Below are positions 55,251 to 64,000 of a DNA stretch of 64,000 nucleotides, piece after piece. The first letter of the stretch is position 1. Each line of letters begins with the position of its first letter. A program made the position numbers and the translations under genes. Location of the stretch: the NCBI GenBank assembly GCA_037013495.1, contig CM072801.1, forward strand, positions 102,741,816-102,805,815, read 5' to 3'. Source of the DNA: Hippophae tibetana. Taxonomy: Eukaryota > Streptophyta > Magnoliopsida > Rosales > Elaeagnaceae. The notes below the pieces were generated by a model. That model made no database searches and was not told the DNA's origin. It saw only the letters and a list, made by a program, of their open reading frames with translations.

Positions 55251-58200
55251 TTATGCGAAAATATTTGGAACCCATGAACTCACAGGAATGAGAAGTATGG
55301 AATTGCTAATAACATGGTTATTATGATCAAATTGGAGCAATAAAGAACAAGAATAGAAAACCATGCAAGAAGGTGCGATCAAACTATAAGACGTAGGAAA
55401 GTAGTGTAAGCGATGGAATTTGGGTTCTAAAAGGTGGATAACTGAACTATTGTTTCCTTCATGTTTTTGCAAATAGAAATAAGCTTTGGTTTGATATATT
55501 ATAATAGTCATTTGGATACAGGAGTTAAAAGTTATAACAGTTTAAAGATACAATCCCAATAAATAATTTCTTTTTTTTAAACTACGAACTCCAGAAATTT
55601 TGTGGTTTTTTATTTAGGAATAAAGATAGGTTGAACACTGAAAAAAAAGAACAGGAAAATGATAGAGTGAATTAAAAGAAGAGTAAGAAATGCAATGCAA
55701 ATAAGAAAATAATGACAATTAAATCTAAAGAAAACAAAAGTGTTGTAGAAAATATTTGTTTCTTTAATTGGGATTTGGAACCAAAGAATGCAAAAAACAA
55801 TATAATGGAAAATTTTATTAATTCCAAAATTCAAAAAATAAAACAAAGAAGAGGAAAATGATATAGTGATTTAAAAGAAAAGTACGCAATGAAATGCAAA
55901 TAAGAAAATAATGTCAACAAAATCTAAAGAAAACAAAAGACTTGTAGAACATATTTGTTTCTTTAATTGTGATTTGGAACAAAAGAATGCAAAAACCAAT
56001 AAAATGGAAAATTTCATTAAATCTAAAATTAAAAAAAAAGATATTTTAAGATAAATATCATATTTTGGGCGACCACGGCTTCGATACCAAATGATACAGA
56101 TCCTTTATGCGAAAATATTTGGAACCCTTGAACTCACAGGAATGAGAAGTATGGAATTGCTAATAACATGGTTATTATGATCAAATTGGAGCAATAAAGA
56201 ACAAGAATAGAAAACCATGCAAGAAGGTGCGATCAAACTATAAGACGTAGGAAAGTAGTGTAAGCGATGGAATTTGGGTTCTAAAACGTGGATAACTGAA
56301 CTATTGTTTCCTTCATGTTTTTGCAAATAGAAATAAGCTTTGGTTTGATATATTATAATAGTCATTTGGATACAGGAGTTAAAAGTTATAACAGTTTAAA
56401 GATACAATCCCAATAAATAATTTCTTTTTTTTAAACTACGAACTCCAGAAATTTTGTGGTTTTTTAATCAGGAACAAAGATAGGTTGAACACTGAAAAAA
56501 AAGAACAGGAAAATGATACAGTGAATTAAAAGAAGAGTAAGAAATGCAATGCAAATAAGAAAATAATGACAATTAAATCTAAAGAAAACAAAAGTGTTGT
56601 AGAAAATAGTTGTTTCTTTAATTGGGATTTGGAACCAAAGAATGCAAAAAACAATATAATGGAAAATTTTATTAATTCCAAAATTCAAAAAATAAAACAA
56701 AGAAGAGGAAAATGATATAGTGATTTAAAAGAAAAGTACGCAATGAAATGCAAATAAGAAAATAATGTCAACAAAATCTAAAGAAAACAAAAGACTTGTA
56801 GAACATATTTGTTTCTTTAATTGTGATTTGGAACAAAAGAATGCAAAAACCAATAAAATGGAAAATTTCATTAAATCTAAAATTAAAAAAAAAGATATTT
56901 TAAGATAAATATCCTATTTTGGGCGACCACGGCTTCGATACCAAATGATAAAGATCCTTTATGCGAAAAAAATTGGAACCCATGATCTCACTGGAATGAG
57001 AAGTATGGAATTGCTAATAACATGGTTATTATGATCAAATTGGAGCAATAAAGAACAATAATAGAAAACCATGTAAGAAGGTGCGATCAAACTATAAGAC
57101 GTAGGAAAGTAGTGTAAGCGATGGAATTTGGGTTCTAAAACGTGGATAACTGAACTATTGTTTCCTTCATGTTTTTGCAAATAGAAATAAGCTTTGGTTT
57201 GATATATTATAATAGTCATTTGGATACAGGAGTTAAAAGTTATAACAGTTTAAAGATACAATCCCAATAAATAATTTCTTTTTTTTAAACTACGAACTCC
57301 AGAAATTTTGTGGTTTTTTAATCAGGAACAAAGATAGGTTGAACACTGAAAAAAAAGAACAGGAAAATGATACAGTGAATTAAAAGAAGAGTAAGAAATG
57401 CAATGCAAATAAGAAAATAATGACAATTAAATCTAAAGAAAACAAAACTCTTGTAGAAAATAGTTGTTTCTTTAATTGGGATTTGGAACCAAACAATGCA
57501 AAAAACAATATAATGGAAAATTTTATTAATTCCAAAATTCAAAAAATAAAACAAAGAAGAGGAAAATGATATAGTGATTTAAAAGAAAAGTACGCAATGA
57601 AATGAAAATAAGAAAATAATGTCAACAAAATCTAAAGAAAACAAAAGACTTGTAGAACATATTTGTTTCTTTAATTGTGATTTGGAACAAAAGAATGCAA
57701 AAACCAATAAAATGGAAAATTTCATTAAATCTAAAATTAAAAAAAAAGATATTTAAAATAAATATCCTATTTTGGGCGTCCACGGCTTCGATACCAAATG
57801 ATACAGATCCTTTATGCGAAAATATTTGGAACCCATGAACTCACAGGAATGAGAAGTATGGAATTGCTAATAACATGGTTATTATGATCAAATTGGAGCA
57901 ATAAAGAACAATAATAGAAAACCATGTAAGAAGGTGCGATCAAACTATAAGACGTAGGAAAGTAGTCTAAGCGATGGAATTTGGGTTCTAAAACGTGGAT
58001 AACTGAACTATTGTTTCCTTCATGTTTTTGCAAATAGAAATAAGCTTTGGTTTGATATATTATAATAGTCATTTGGATACAGGAGTTAAAAGTTATAACA
58101 GTTTAAAGATACAATCCCAATAAATAATTTCTTTTTTTTATACTACGAACTCCAGAAATTTTGTGGTTTTTTAATCAGGAACAAAGATAGGTTGAACACT

Positions 58201-58664
58201 GAAAAAAAAGAACAGGAAAATGATACAGTGAATTAAAAGAAGAGTAAGAAATGCAATGCAAATAAGAAAATAATGACAATTAAATCTAAAGAAAACAAAA
58301 CTCTTGTAGAAAATAGTTGTTTCTTTAATTGGGATTTGGAACCAAAGAATGCAAAAAACAATATAATGGAAAATTTTATTAATTCCAAAATTCAAAAAAT
58401 AAAACAAAGAAGAGGAAAATGATATAGTGATTTAAAAGAAAAGTACGCAATGAAATGCAAATAAGAAAATAATGTCAACAAAATCTAAAGAAAACAAAAG
58501 ACTTGTAGAACATATTTGTTTCTTTAATTGTGATTTGGAACAAAAGAATGCAAAAACCAATAAAATGGAAAATTTCATTAAATCTAAAATTAAAAAAAAG
58601 ATATTTTAAGATAAATATCCTATTTTGGGCGACCACGGCTTGGATACCAAATGATACAGATCCT
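55251..58664 (+). repeat. Four-monomer HOR, copy 1 (3414 bp)
   Basis: The monomers at 55251, 56105, 56959 and 57812 correspond to 58665, 59519, 60373 and 61226 at a constant 3414-bp offset. The monomer order alternates 'cttgaactc' and 'catgaactc' types. Marker 'gaaatgaaaataag' is at about 57601 here and about 61015 in copy 2. The preceding monomer (54398) also pairs with 57812, so the limits are approximate. Confidence 0.65.
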
Positions 58665-61600
58665 TTATGCGAAAATATTTGGAACCCATGAACTCACAGG
58701 AATGAGAAGTATGGAATTGCTAATAACATGGTTATTATGATCAAATTGGAGCAATAAAGAACAAGAATAGAAAACCATGCAAGAAGGTGCGATCAAACTA
58801 TAAGACGTAGGAAAGTAGTGTAAGCGATGGAATTTGGGTTCTAAAACGTGGATAACTGAACTATTGTTTCCTTCATGTTTTTGCAAATAGAAATAAGCTT
58901 TGGTTTGATATATTATAATAGTCATTTGGATACAGGAGTTAAAAGTTATAACAGTTTAAAGATACAATCCCAATAAATAATTTCTTTTTTTTAAACTACG
59001 AACTCCAGAAATTTTGTGGTTTTTTATTTTGGAACAAAGATAGGTTGAACATTGAAAAAAAAGAACAGGAAAATGATAGAGTGAATTAAAAGAAGAGTAA
59101 GAAATGCAATGCAAATAAGAAAATAATGACAATTAAATCTAAAGAAAACAAAAGTGTTGTAGAAAATATTTGTTTCGTTAATTGGGATTTGGAACCAAAG
59201 AATGCAAAAAACAATATAATGGAAAATTTTATTAATTCCAAAATTCAAAAAATAAAACAAAGAAGAGGAAAATGATATAGTGATTTAAAAGAAAAGTACG
59301 CAATGAAATGCAAATAAGAAAATAATGTCAACAAAATCTAAAGAAAACAAAAGACTTGTAGAACCTATTTGTTTCTTTAATTGTGATTTGGAACAAAAGA
59401 ATGCAAAAACCAATAAAATGGAAAATTTCATTAAATCTAAAATTAAAAAAAAAGATATTTTAAGATAAATATCCTATTTTGGGCGACCACGGCTTCGATA
59501 CCAAATGATACAGATCCTTTATGCGAAAATATTTGGAACCCTTGAACTCACAGGAATGAGAAGTATGGAATTGCTAATAACATGGTTATTATGATCAAAT
59601 TGGAGCAATAAAGAACAAGAATAGAAAACCATGCAAGAAGGTGCGATCAAACTATAAGACGTAGGAAAGTAGTGTAAGCGATGGAATTTGGGTTCTAAAA
59701 CGTGGATAACTGAACTATTGTTTCCTTCATGTTTTTGCAAATAGAAATAAGCTTTGGTTTGATATATTATAATAGTCATTTGGATACAGGAGTTAAAAGT
59801 TATAACAGTTTAAAGATACAATCCCAATAAATAATTTCTTTTTTTTAAACTACGAACTCCAGAAATTTTGTGGTTTTTTAATCAGGAACAAAGATAGGTT
59901 GAACACTGAAAAAAAAGAACAGGAAAATGATACAGTGAATTAAAAGAAGAGTAAGAAATGCAATGCAAATAAGAAAATAATGACAATTAAATCTAAAGAA
60001 AACAAAACTGTTGTAGAAAATAGTTGTTTCTTTAATTGGGATTTGGAACCAAAGAATGCAAAAAACAATATAATGGAAAATTTTATTAATTCCAAAATTC
60101 AAAAAATAAAACAAAGAAGACGAAAATGATATAGTGATTTAAAAGTAAAGTACGCAATGAAATGCAAATAAGAAAATAATGTCAACAAAATCTAAAGAAA
60201 ACAAAAGACTTGTAGAACATATTTGTTTCTTTAATTGTGATTTTGAACAAAAGAATGCAAAAACCAATAAAATGGAAAATTTCATTAAATCTAAAATTAA
60301 AAAAAAAGATATTTTAAGATAAATATCCTATTTTGGGCGACCACGGCTTCGATACCAAATGATAAAGATCCTTTATGCGAAAAAAATTGGAACCCATGAA
60401 CTCACAGGAATGAGAAGTATGGAATTGCTAATAACATGGTTATTATGATCAAATTGGAGCAATAAAGAACAATAATAGAAAACCATGTAAGAAGGTGCGA
60501 TCAAACTATAAGACGTAGGAAAGTAGTCTAAGCGATGGAATTTGGGTTCTAAAACGTGGATAACTGAACTATTGTTTCCTTCATGTTTTTGCAAATAGAA
60601 ATAAGCTTTGGTTTGATATATTATAATAGTCATTTGGATACAGGAGTTAAAAGTTATAACAGTTTAAAGATACAATCCCAATAAATAATTTCTTTTTTTT
60701 ATACTACGAACTCCAGAAATTTTGTGGTTTTTTAATCAGGAACAAAGATAGGTTGAACACTGAAAAAAAAGAACAGGAAAATGATACAGTGAATTAAAAG
60801 AAGAGTAAGAAATGCAATGCAAATAAGAAAATAATGACAATTAAATCTAAAGAAAACAAAACTCTTGTAGAAAATAGTTGTTTCTTTAATTGGGATTTGG
60901 AACCAAACAATGCAAAAAACAATATAATGGAAAATTTTATTAATTCCAAAATTCAAAAAATAAAACAAAGAAGAGGAAAATGATATAGTGATTTAAAAGA
61001 AAAGTACGCAATGAAATGAAAATAAGAAAATAATGTCAACAAAATCTAAAGAAAACAAAAGACTTGTAGAACATATTTGTTTCTTTAATTGTGATTTGGA
61101 ACAAAAGAATGCAAAAACCAATAAAATGGAAAATTTCATTAAATCTAAAATTAAAAAAAAGATATTTTAAGATAAATATCCTATTTTGGGCGACCACGGC
61201 TTGGATACCAAATGATACAGATCCTTTATGCGAAAATATTTGGAACCCATGAACTCACAGGAATGAGAAGTATGGAATTGCTAATAACATGGTTATTATG
61301 ATCAAATTGGAGCAATAAAGAACAAGAATAGAAAACCATGCAAGAAGGTGCGATCAAACTATAAGACGTAGGAAATTAGTGTAAGCGATGGAATTTGGGT
61401 TCTAAAAGGTGGATAACTGAACTATTGTTTCCTTCATGTTTTTGTAAATCGAAATAAGCTTTGATTTGATATATTATAATAGTCATTTGGATACAGGAGT
61501 TAAAAGTTATAACAGTTTAAAGATACAATCCCAATAAATAATTTCTTTTTTTTAAACTACGAACTCCAGAAATTTTGGGGTTTTTTATTTAGGAACAAAG

Positions 61601-62078
61601 ATAGGTTGAACACTGAAAAAAAAGAACAGGAAAATGATAGAGTGAATTAAAAGAAGAGTAAGAAATGCAATGCAAATAAGAAAATAATGACAATTAAATC
61701 TAAAGAAAACAAAAGTGTTGTAGAAAATATTTGTTTCTTTAATTGGGATTTGGAACCAAAGAATGCAAAAAACAATATAATGGAAAATTTTATTAATTCC
61801 AAAATTCAAAAAATAAAACAAAGAAGAGGAAAATGATATAGTGATTTAAAAGAAAAGTACGCAATGAAATGCAAATAAGAAAATAATGTCAACAAAATCT
61901 AAAGAAAACAAAAGACTTGTAGAACATATTTGTTTCTTTAATTGTGATTTGGAACAAAAGAATGCAAAAACCAATAAAATGGAAAATTTCATTAAATCTA
62001 AAATTAAAAAAAAGATATTTTAAGATAAATATCCTATTTTGGGCGACCACGGCTTCGATACCAAATGATACAGATCCT
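58665..62078 (+). repeat. Four-monomer HOR, copy 2
   Basis: Partner of 55251-58664. Private changes include 'tttcgttaattg' (about 59174), 'gaacctatttg' (about 59363), 'ggaaattagtg' (61376) and 'ttttggggtttttt' (about 61575). It is more diverged from copy 1 than the two seven-monomer copies are from each other. Confidence 0.65.
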
Positions 62079-62987
62079 TTATGCGAAAATATTTGGAACC
62101 CTTGAACTCACAGGAATGAGAAGTATGGAATTGCTAATAACATGGTTATTATGATCAAATTGGAGCAATAAAGAACAAGAATAGAAAACCATGCAAGAAG
62201 GTGCGATCAAACTATAAGACGTAGGAAAGTAGTGTAAGCGATGGAATTTGGGTTATAAAACGTGGATAACTGAACTATTGTTTCCTTCATGTTTTTGCAA
62301 ATAGAAATAAGCTTTGGTTTGATATATTATAATAGTCATTTGGATAGAGGAGTTAAAAGTTATAACAGTTTAAAGATACACTCCCAATATATAATTTCTT
62401 TTTTTTAAACTACGAACTCCAGTAATTTTGTGGTTTTTTAATCAGGAACAAAGATAGGTTGAACACTGAAAAAAAAGAACAGGAAAATGATACAGTGAAT
62501 TAAAAGAAGAGTAAGAAATGCAATGCAAATAAGAAAATAATGACAATTAAATCTAAAGAAAACAAAACTCTTGTAGAAAATAGTTGTTTCTTTAATTGGG
62601 ATTTGGAACCAAAGAATGCAAAAAACAATATAATGGAAAATTTTATTAATTCCAAAATTCAAAAAATAAAACAAAGAAGACGAAAATGATATAGTGATTT
62701 AAAAGTAAAGTACGCAATGAAATGCAAATAAGAAAATAATGTCAACAAAATCTAAAGAAAACAAAAGACTTGTAGAACATATTTGTTTCTTTAATTGTGA
62801 TTTTGAACAAAAGAATGCAAAAACAAATAAAATGGAAAATTTCATTAAATCTAAAATTAAAAAAAAGATATTTTAAGATAAATATCCTATTTTGGGCGAC
62901 CACGGCTTCGATACCAAATGATAAAGATCCTTTATGCGAAAAAAATGGGAACCCATGAACTCACAGGAATGAGAAGTATGGAATTGC

Positions 62988-63004
62988 TAATAACATGGTT
63001 ATTA
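62988..63004. repeat. 17-nt inverted repeat (7-bp arms, 3-nt loop), one per monomer
   Basis: 'taataac' + 'atg' + 'gttatta' is a perfect dyad. It is kept in nearly every copy, but broken on both arms ('taagaac' and 'gttaata') in the related monomers starting at 41797, 47771, 50332 and 52691. It could form a small cruciform or hairpin, or be a dimeric protein site. Confidence 0.7.
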
Positions 63005-63161
63005 TGATCAAATTGGAGCAATAAAGAACAATAATAGAAAACCATGTAAGAAGGTGCGATCAAACTATAAGACGTAGGAAAGTAGTCTAAGCGATGGAAT
63101 TTGGGTTCTAAAACGTGGATAACTGAACTATTGTTTCCTTCATGTTTTTGCAAATAGAAAT

Positions 63162-63167
63162 AAGCTT
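63162..63167. other. Single HindIII site (AAGCTT) per monomer
   Basis: 'aagctt' occurs once in this monomer and at the same place in every copy I inspected (for example 1075-1080), including copies with the neighbouring 'gaaagaagc' variant. Complete HindIII digestion of this DNA should therefore release an 853-bp unit fragment. Confidence 0.85.
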
Positions 63168-63177
63168 TGGTTTGATA

Positions 63178-63219
63178 TATTATAATAGTCATTTGGATAC
63201 AGGAGTTAAAAGTTATAAC
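63178..63219. repeat. Pair of short perfect palindromes
   Basis: 'tattataata' (63178-63187) and 'gttataac' (63212-63219) are each their own reverse complement and lie 24 bp apart. Both are widely conserved; 'gatagatta' replaces 'gatatatta' in the monomers at 15349, 17054, 21318, 29851 and 33263, just outside the first palindrome core. In such AT-rich DNA, short palindromes are expected by chance, so the functional claim is weak. Confidence 0.45.
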
Positions 63220-63251
63220 AGTTTAAAGATACAATCCCAATAAATAATTTC

Positions 63252-63329
63252 TTTTTTTTATACTACGAACTCCAGAAATTTTGTGGTTTTTTAATCAGGA
63301 ACAAAGATAGGTTGAACACTGAAAAAAAA
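63252..63329 (+). repeat. Homopolymer tracts T8 and A8
   Basis: An 8-T run (63252-63259) and an 8-A run (63322-63329) flank the sequence before sub-repeat A. These runs, and the A-run ending sub-repeat B, are frequent sites of length change. The T-run is 7 T near 43827-43833 and 9 T near 24197. The A-run is 9 A in many copies (for example 15738), or is interrupted as 'gataaaaag' at about 16590, 20855, 29389 and 32800. Confidence 0.8.
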
Positions 63330-63333
63330 GAAC

Positions 63334-63532
63334 AGGAAAATGATACAGTGAATTAAAAGAAGAGTAAGAAATGCAATGCAAATAAGAAAATAATGACAAT
63401 TAAATCTAAAGAAAACAAAACTCTTGTAGAAAATAGTTGTTTCTTTAATTGGGATTTGGAACCAAAGAATGCAAAAAACAATATAATGGAAAATTTTATT
63501 AATTCCAAAATTCAAAAAATAAAACAAAGAAG
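63334..63532 (+). repeat. Sub-repeat A of the monomer
   Basis: Starts at 'aggaaaatgatacagtg' and has a second copy (B) exactly 199 bp downstream. My hand alignment of A and B over about 180 bases gives about 22 substitutions and no gap (about 88% identity). Landmarks shared with B include 'aaatctaaagaaaacaaaa', 'ttgtttctttaattg' and 'gaatgcaaaaa'. A also has its own alleles across the array: 'aaactcttgtagaaaatagttg' type versus 'aaagtgttgtagaaaatatttg' type, with rarer 'aaagtcctgtag' and 'aatactcttgtag' forms. It is A-rich, with A-runs at short intervals. Confidence 0.9.
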
Positions 63533-63720
63533 AGGAAAATGATATAGTGATTTAAAAGAAAAGTACGCAATGAAATGCAAATAAGAAAATAATGTCAACA
63601 AAATCTAAAGAAAACAAAAGACTTGTAGAACATATTTGTTTCTTTAATTGTGATTTGGAACAAAAGAATGCAAAAACCAATAAAATGGAAAATTTCATTA
63701 AATCTAAAATTAAAAAAAAG
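63533..63720 (+). repeat. Sub-repeat B of the monomer
   Basis: Starts at 'aggaaaatgatatagtg' and is the diverged partner of sub-repeat A. Similarity to A fades at the A-run near 63712-63720, after which the sequence turns into the GC-rich block. B copies across the array resemble one another more than they resemble A. The A/B duplication therefore predates amplification of the 853-bp unit. One linked allele reads 'agacgaaaatg' followed by 'aaagtaaagtacg' (for example 37277, 42400, 60120 and 62690). Confidence 0.9.
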
Positions 63721-63746
63721 ATATTTTAAGATAAATATCCTATTTT

Positions 63747-63768
63747 GGGCGACCACGGCTTCGATACC
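63747..63768 (+). repeat. Conserved GC-rich block
   Basis: Fifteen of 22 bases are G or C in a monomer that is otherwise 27% GC, with three or four CpG. It starts 'gggcgaccacggctt' and is followed by 'cgatacc' or 'ggatacc'. It is well conserved across copies. The main changes are C/G in 'ttCgatacc', 'gggcgTcc' at 55218 and 57779, and a doubly changed 'gggTgTcc' at 51801-51807. It is a candidate protein-binding or phasing site. No function is shown by the sequence. Confidence 0.6.
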
Positions 63769-63784
63769 AAATGATACAGATCCT

Positions 63785-64000
63785 TTATGCGAAAATATTT
63801 GGAACCCTTGAACTCACAGGAATGAGAAGTATGGAATTGCTAATAACATGGTTATTATGATCAAATTGGAGCAATAAAGAACAAGAATAGAAAACCATGC
63901 AAGAAGGTGCGATCAAACTATAAGACGTAGGAAAGTAGTGTAAGCGATGGAATTTGGGTTCTAAAACGTGGATAACTGAACTATTGTTTCCTTCATGTTT
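63785..64000 (+). repeat. Right-edge partial monomer (first 216 bp)
   Basis: This is the start of a further monomer of the 'aatatttgg'/'cttgaactc' type, in register with the array. It ends at 'ccttcatgttt', so the array continues beyond the right edge. Confidence 0.95.

Larger units (their letters stand above)
62932..63333 (+). repeat. Single-copy part of the monomer (no internal duplicate)
   Basis: About 400 bp of each monomer shows no resemblance to the A/B sub-repeats. It carries the hairpin, the HindIII site, the palindromes and the T-tract listed separately. Linked variants here separate two main monomer types. One has 'aaaaaaattgg' with 'catgaactc'. The other has 'aatatttgg' with 'cttgaactc', and commonly 'gcaaatagaaataagc' with 'ggtttgatat' further on. 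Intermediates exist (for example 26440 and 55251), so the types recombine. I see no gene in it. Confidence 0.8.
62932..63784 (+). repeat. Representative 853-bp monomer
   Basis: This copy is used as the reference for internal structure. By direct count it has A 385, T 235, G 140 and C 93, so GC is 27.3% and purines on the + strand are 61.5%. It contains 10 CpG where base composition predicts about 15, a mild depletion. In order it holds a largely single-copy segment (62932-63333), sub-repeat A (63334-63532), sub-repeat B (63533 to about 63720) and a GC-rich block (63747-63768). The length is close to five times 171 bp, which would suit regular nucleosome packing, but that is only an inference. 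Confidence 0.95.
1..64000 (+). repeat. Satellite array, ~853-bp monomer, 74 full copies plus two partial
   Basis: The same sequence recurs head-to-tail with no inversion and no foreign insertion. Taking the TTA of 'cctTTAtgcg' as base 1, full monomers start at 845, 1699, 2552, 3405, 4258, 5111, 5964, 6817, 7670, 8522, 9375, 10229, 11082, 11937, 12790, 13643, 14496, 15349, 16202, 17054, 17907, 18760, 19613, 20466, 21318, 22171, 23025, 23879, 24734, 25587, 26440, 27293, 28146, 28999, 29851, 30704, 31558, 32411, 33263, 34116, 34970, 35823, 36676, 37530, 38383, 39237, 40090, 40944, 41797, 42651, 43505, 44357, 45211, 46064, 46918, 47771, 48625, 49479, 50332, 50986, 51838, 52691, 53544, 54398, 55251, 56105, 56959, 57812, 58665, 59519, 60373, 61226, 62079 and 62932. 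Lengths are 852-855 bp except 654 bp at 50332. Many length changes fall in A or T runs. The + strand designation is arbitrary. The family and host are not recognised. Confidence 0.98.

Noticed and set aside
63171..63190. TATA-box or bacterial -10-like 'tatattataata', and AATAAA polyadenylation-like motifs ('gcaataaag', 'ccaataaat')
   Set aside because: Such motifs are expected by chance in 73% AT DNA, and no transcription unit is linked to them.
63755..63768. Pol III B-box-like sequence ('ggcttcgatacc'), suggesting a tRNA-derived SINE origin
   Set aside because: It matches the B-box core only with an extra base or mismatches. No A-box lies at a suitable distance upstream, no cloverleaf can be drawn, and many copies read 'ggcttggatacc', which destroys it.
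63747..63775. CENP-B box
   Set aside because: TTCG is present, but the required downstream A and CGGG are not at the right spacing on either strand.
1..64000. CRISPR array or phase-variable gene cassette
   Set aside because: The repeats are contiguous 853-bp units with no short repeat/unique spacer pattern and no associated genes.
1..64000. Ribosomal DNA spacer or telomeric array
   Set aside because: No rRNA-like GC-rich coding blocks and no tandem TTAGGG or TTTAGGG type repeats occur in the window.
1..64000. Transposon or LTR-retroelement origin of the monomer
   Set aside because: I saw no terminal inverted repeats, target-site duplications, primer-binding site, polypurine tract before an LTR, or reverse transcriptase or transposase motifs. 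An old, eroded origin cannot be excluded without a database search.

Overview
The window is one uninterrupted satellite-DNA array. A monomer of about 853 bp is repeated head-to-tail from the first base to the last: 74 complete copies plus a partial copy at each edge (1-844 and 63785-64000). I find no protein gene, RNA gene, transposon insertion or CRISPR array. Long higher-order satellite arrays of this kind are typical of eukaryotic heterochromatin (centromeric, pericentromeric or subtelomeric). I do not recognise the family and cannot name the host. Counted on the copy at 62932-63784, the monomer is 27.3% GC (A 385, T 235, G 140, C 93). The + strand is purine-rich (61.5%) and strongly A-biased.

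Monomer layout (coordinates of the 62932-63784 copy): a mostly single-copy segment of about 400 bp (62932-63333) holds a 17-nt hairpin, two short palindromes, the only HindIII site and an 8-T tract. Two direct sub-repeats follow, A (63334-63532) and B (63533 to about 63720), offset by 199 bp and about 88% identical. A short GC-rich block (63747-63768) lies next to the following monomer. Monomers are 852-855 bp, except one of 654 bp at 50332-50985 that has lost exactly one sub-repeat unit, with the junction inside 14 bp shared by A and B.

Along the window the monomers form several local higher-order repeats (HORs). At 1-15 kb there are relatively diverged copies with 6- and 7-monomer spacing. 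At 13-25 kb there are copies 2, 5, 6 and 7 monomers apart. A block of about 3 kb occurs at about 20.4, 28.9 and 32.3 kb. At 25.6-29.0 kb there is a tandem two-monomer repeat. At 36.5-48.4 kb a seven-monomer unit of about 5975 bp is tandemly duplicated, and the only difference I saw is one T in a homopolymer. A three-monomer partial copy and the 654-bp deletion monomer follow. At 55-62 kb there is a tandem four-monomer (3414 bp) repeat. This mosaic is what repeated unequal exchange and gene conversion would leave.

Many short reverse-strand open frames of 72-92 codons recur once or twice per monomer. They are by-products of the repeat: variants between copies mostly change the amino acid, and several copies have lost the start, gained a stop or shifted frame. 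No coding region is annotated.
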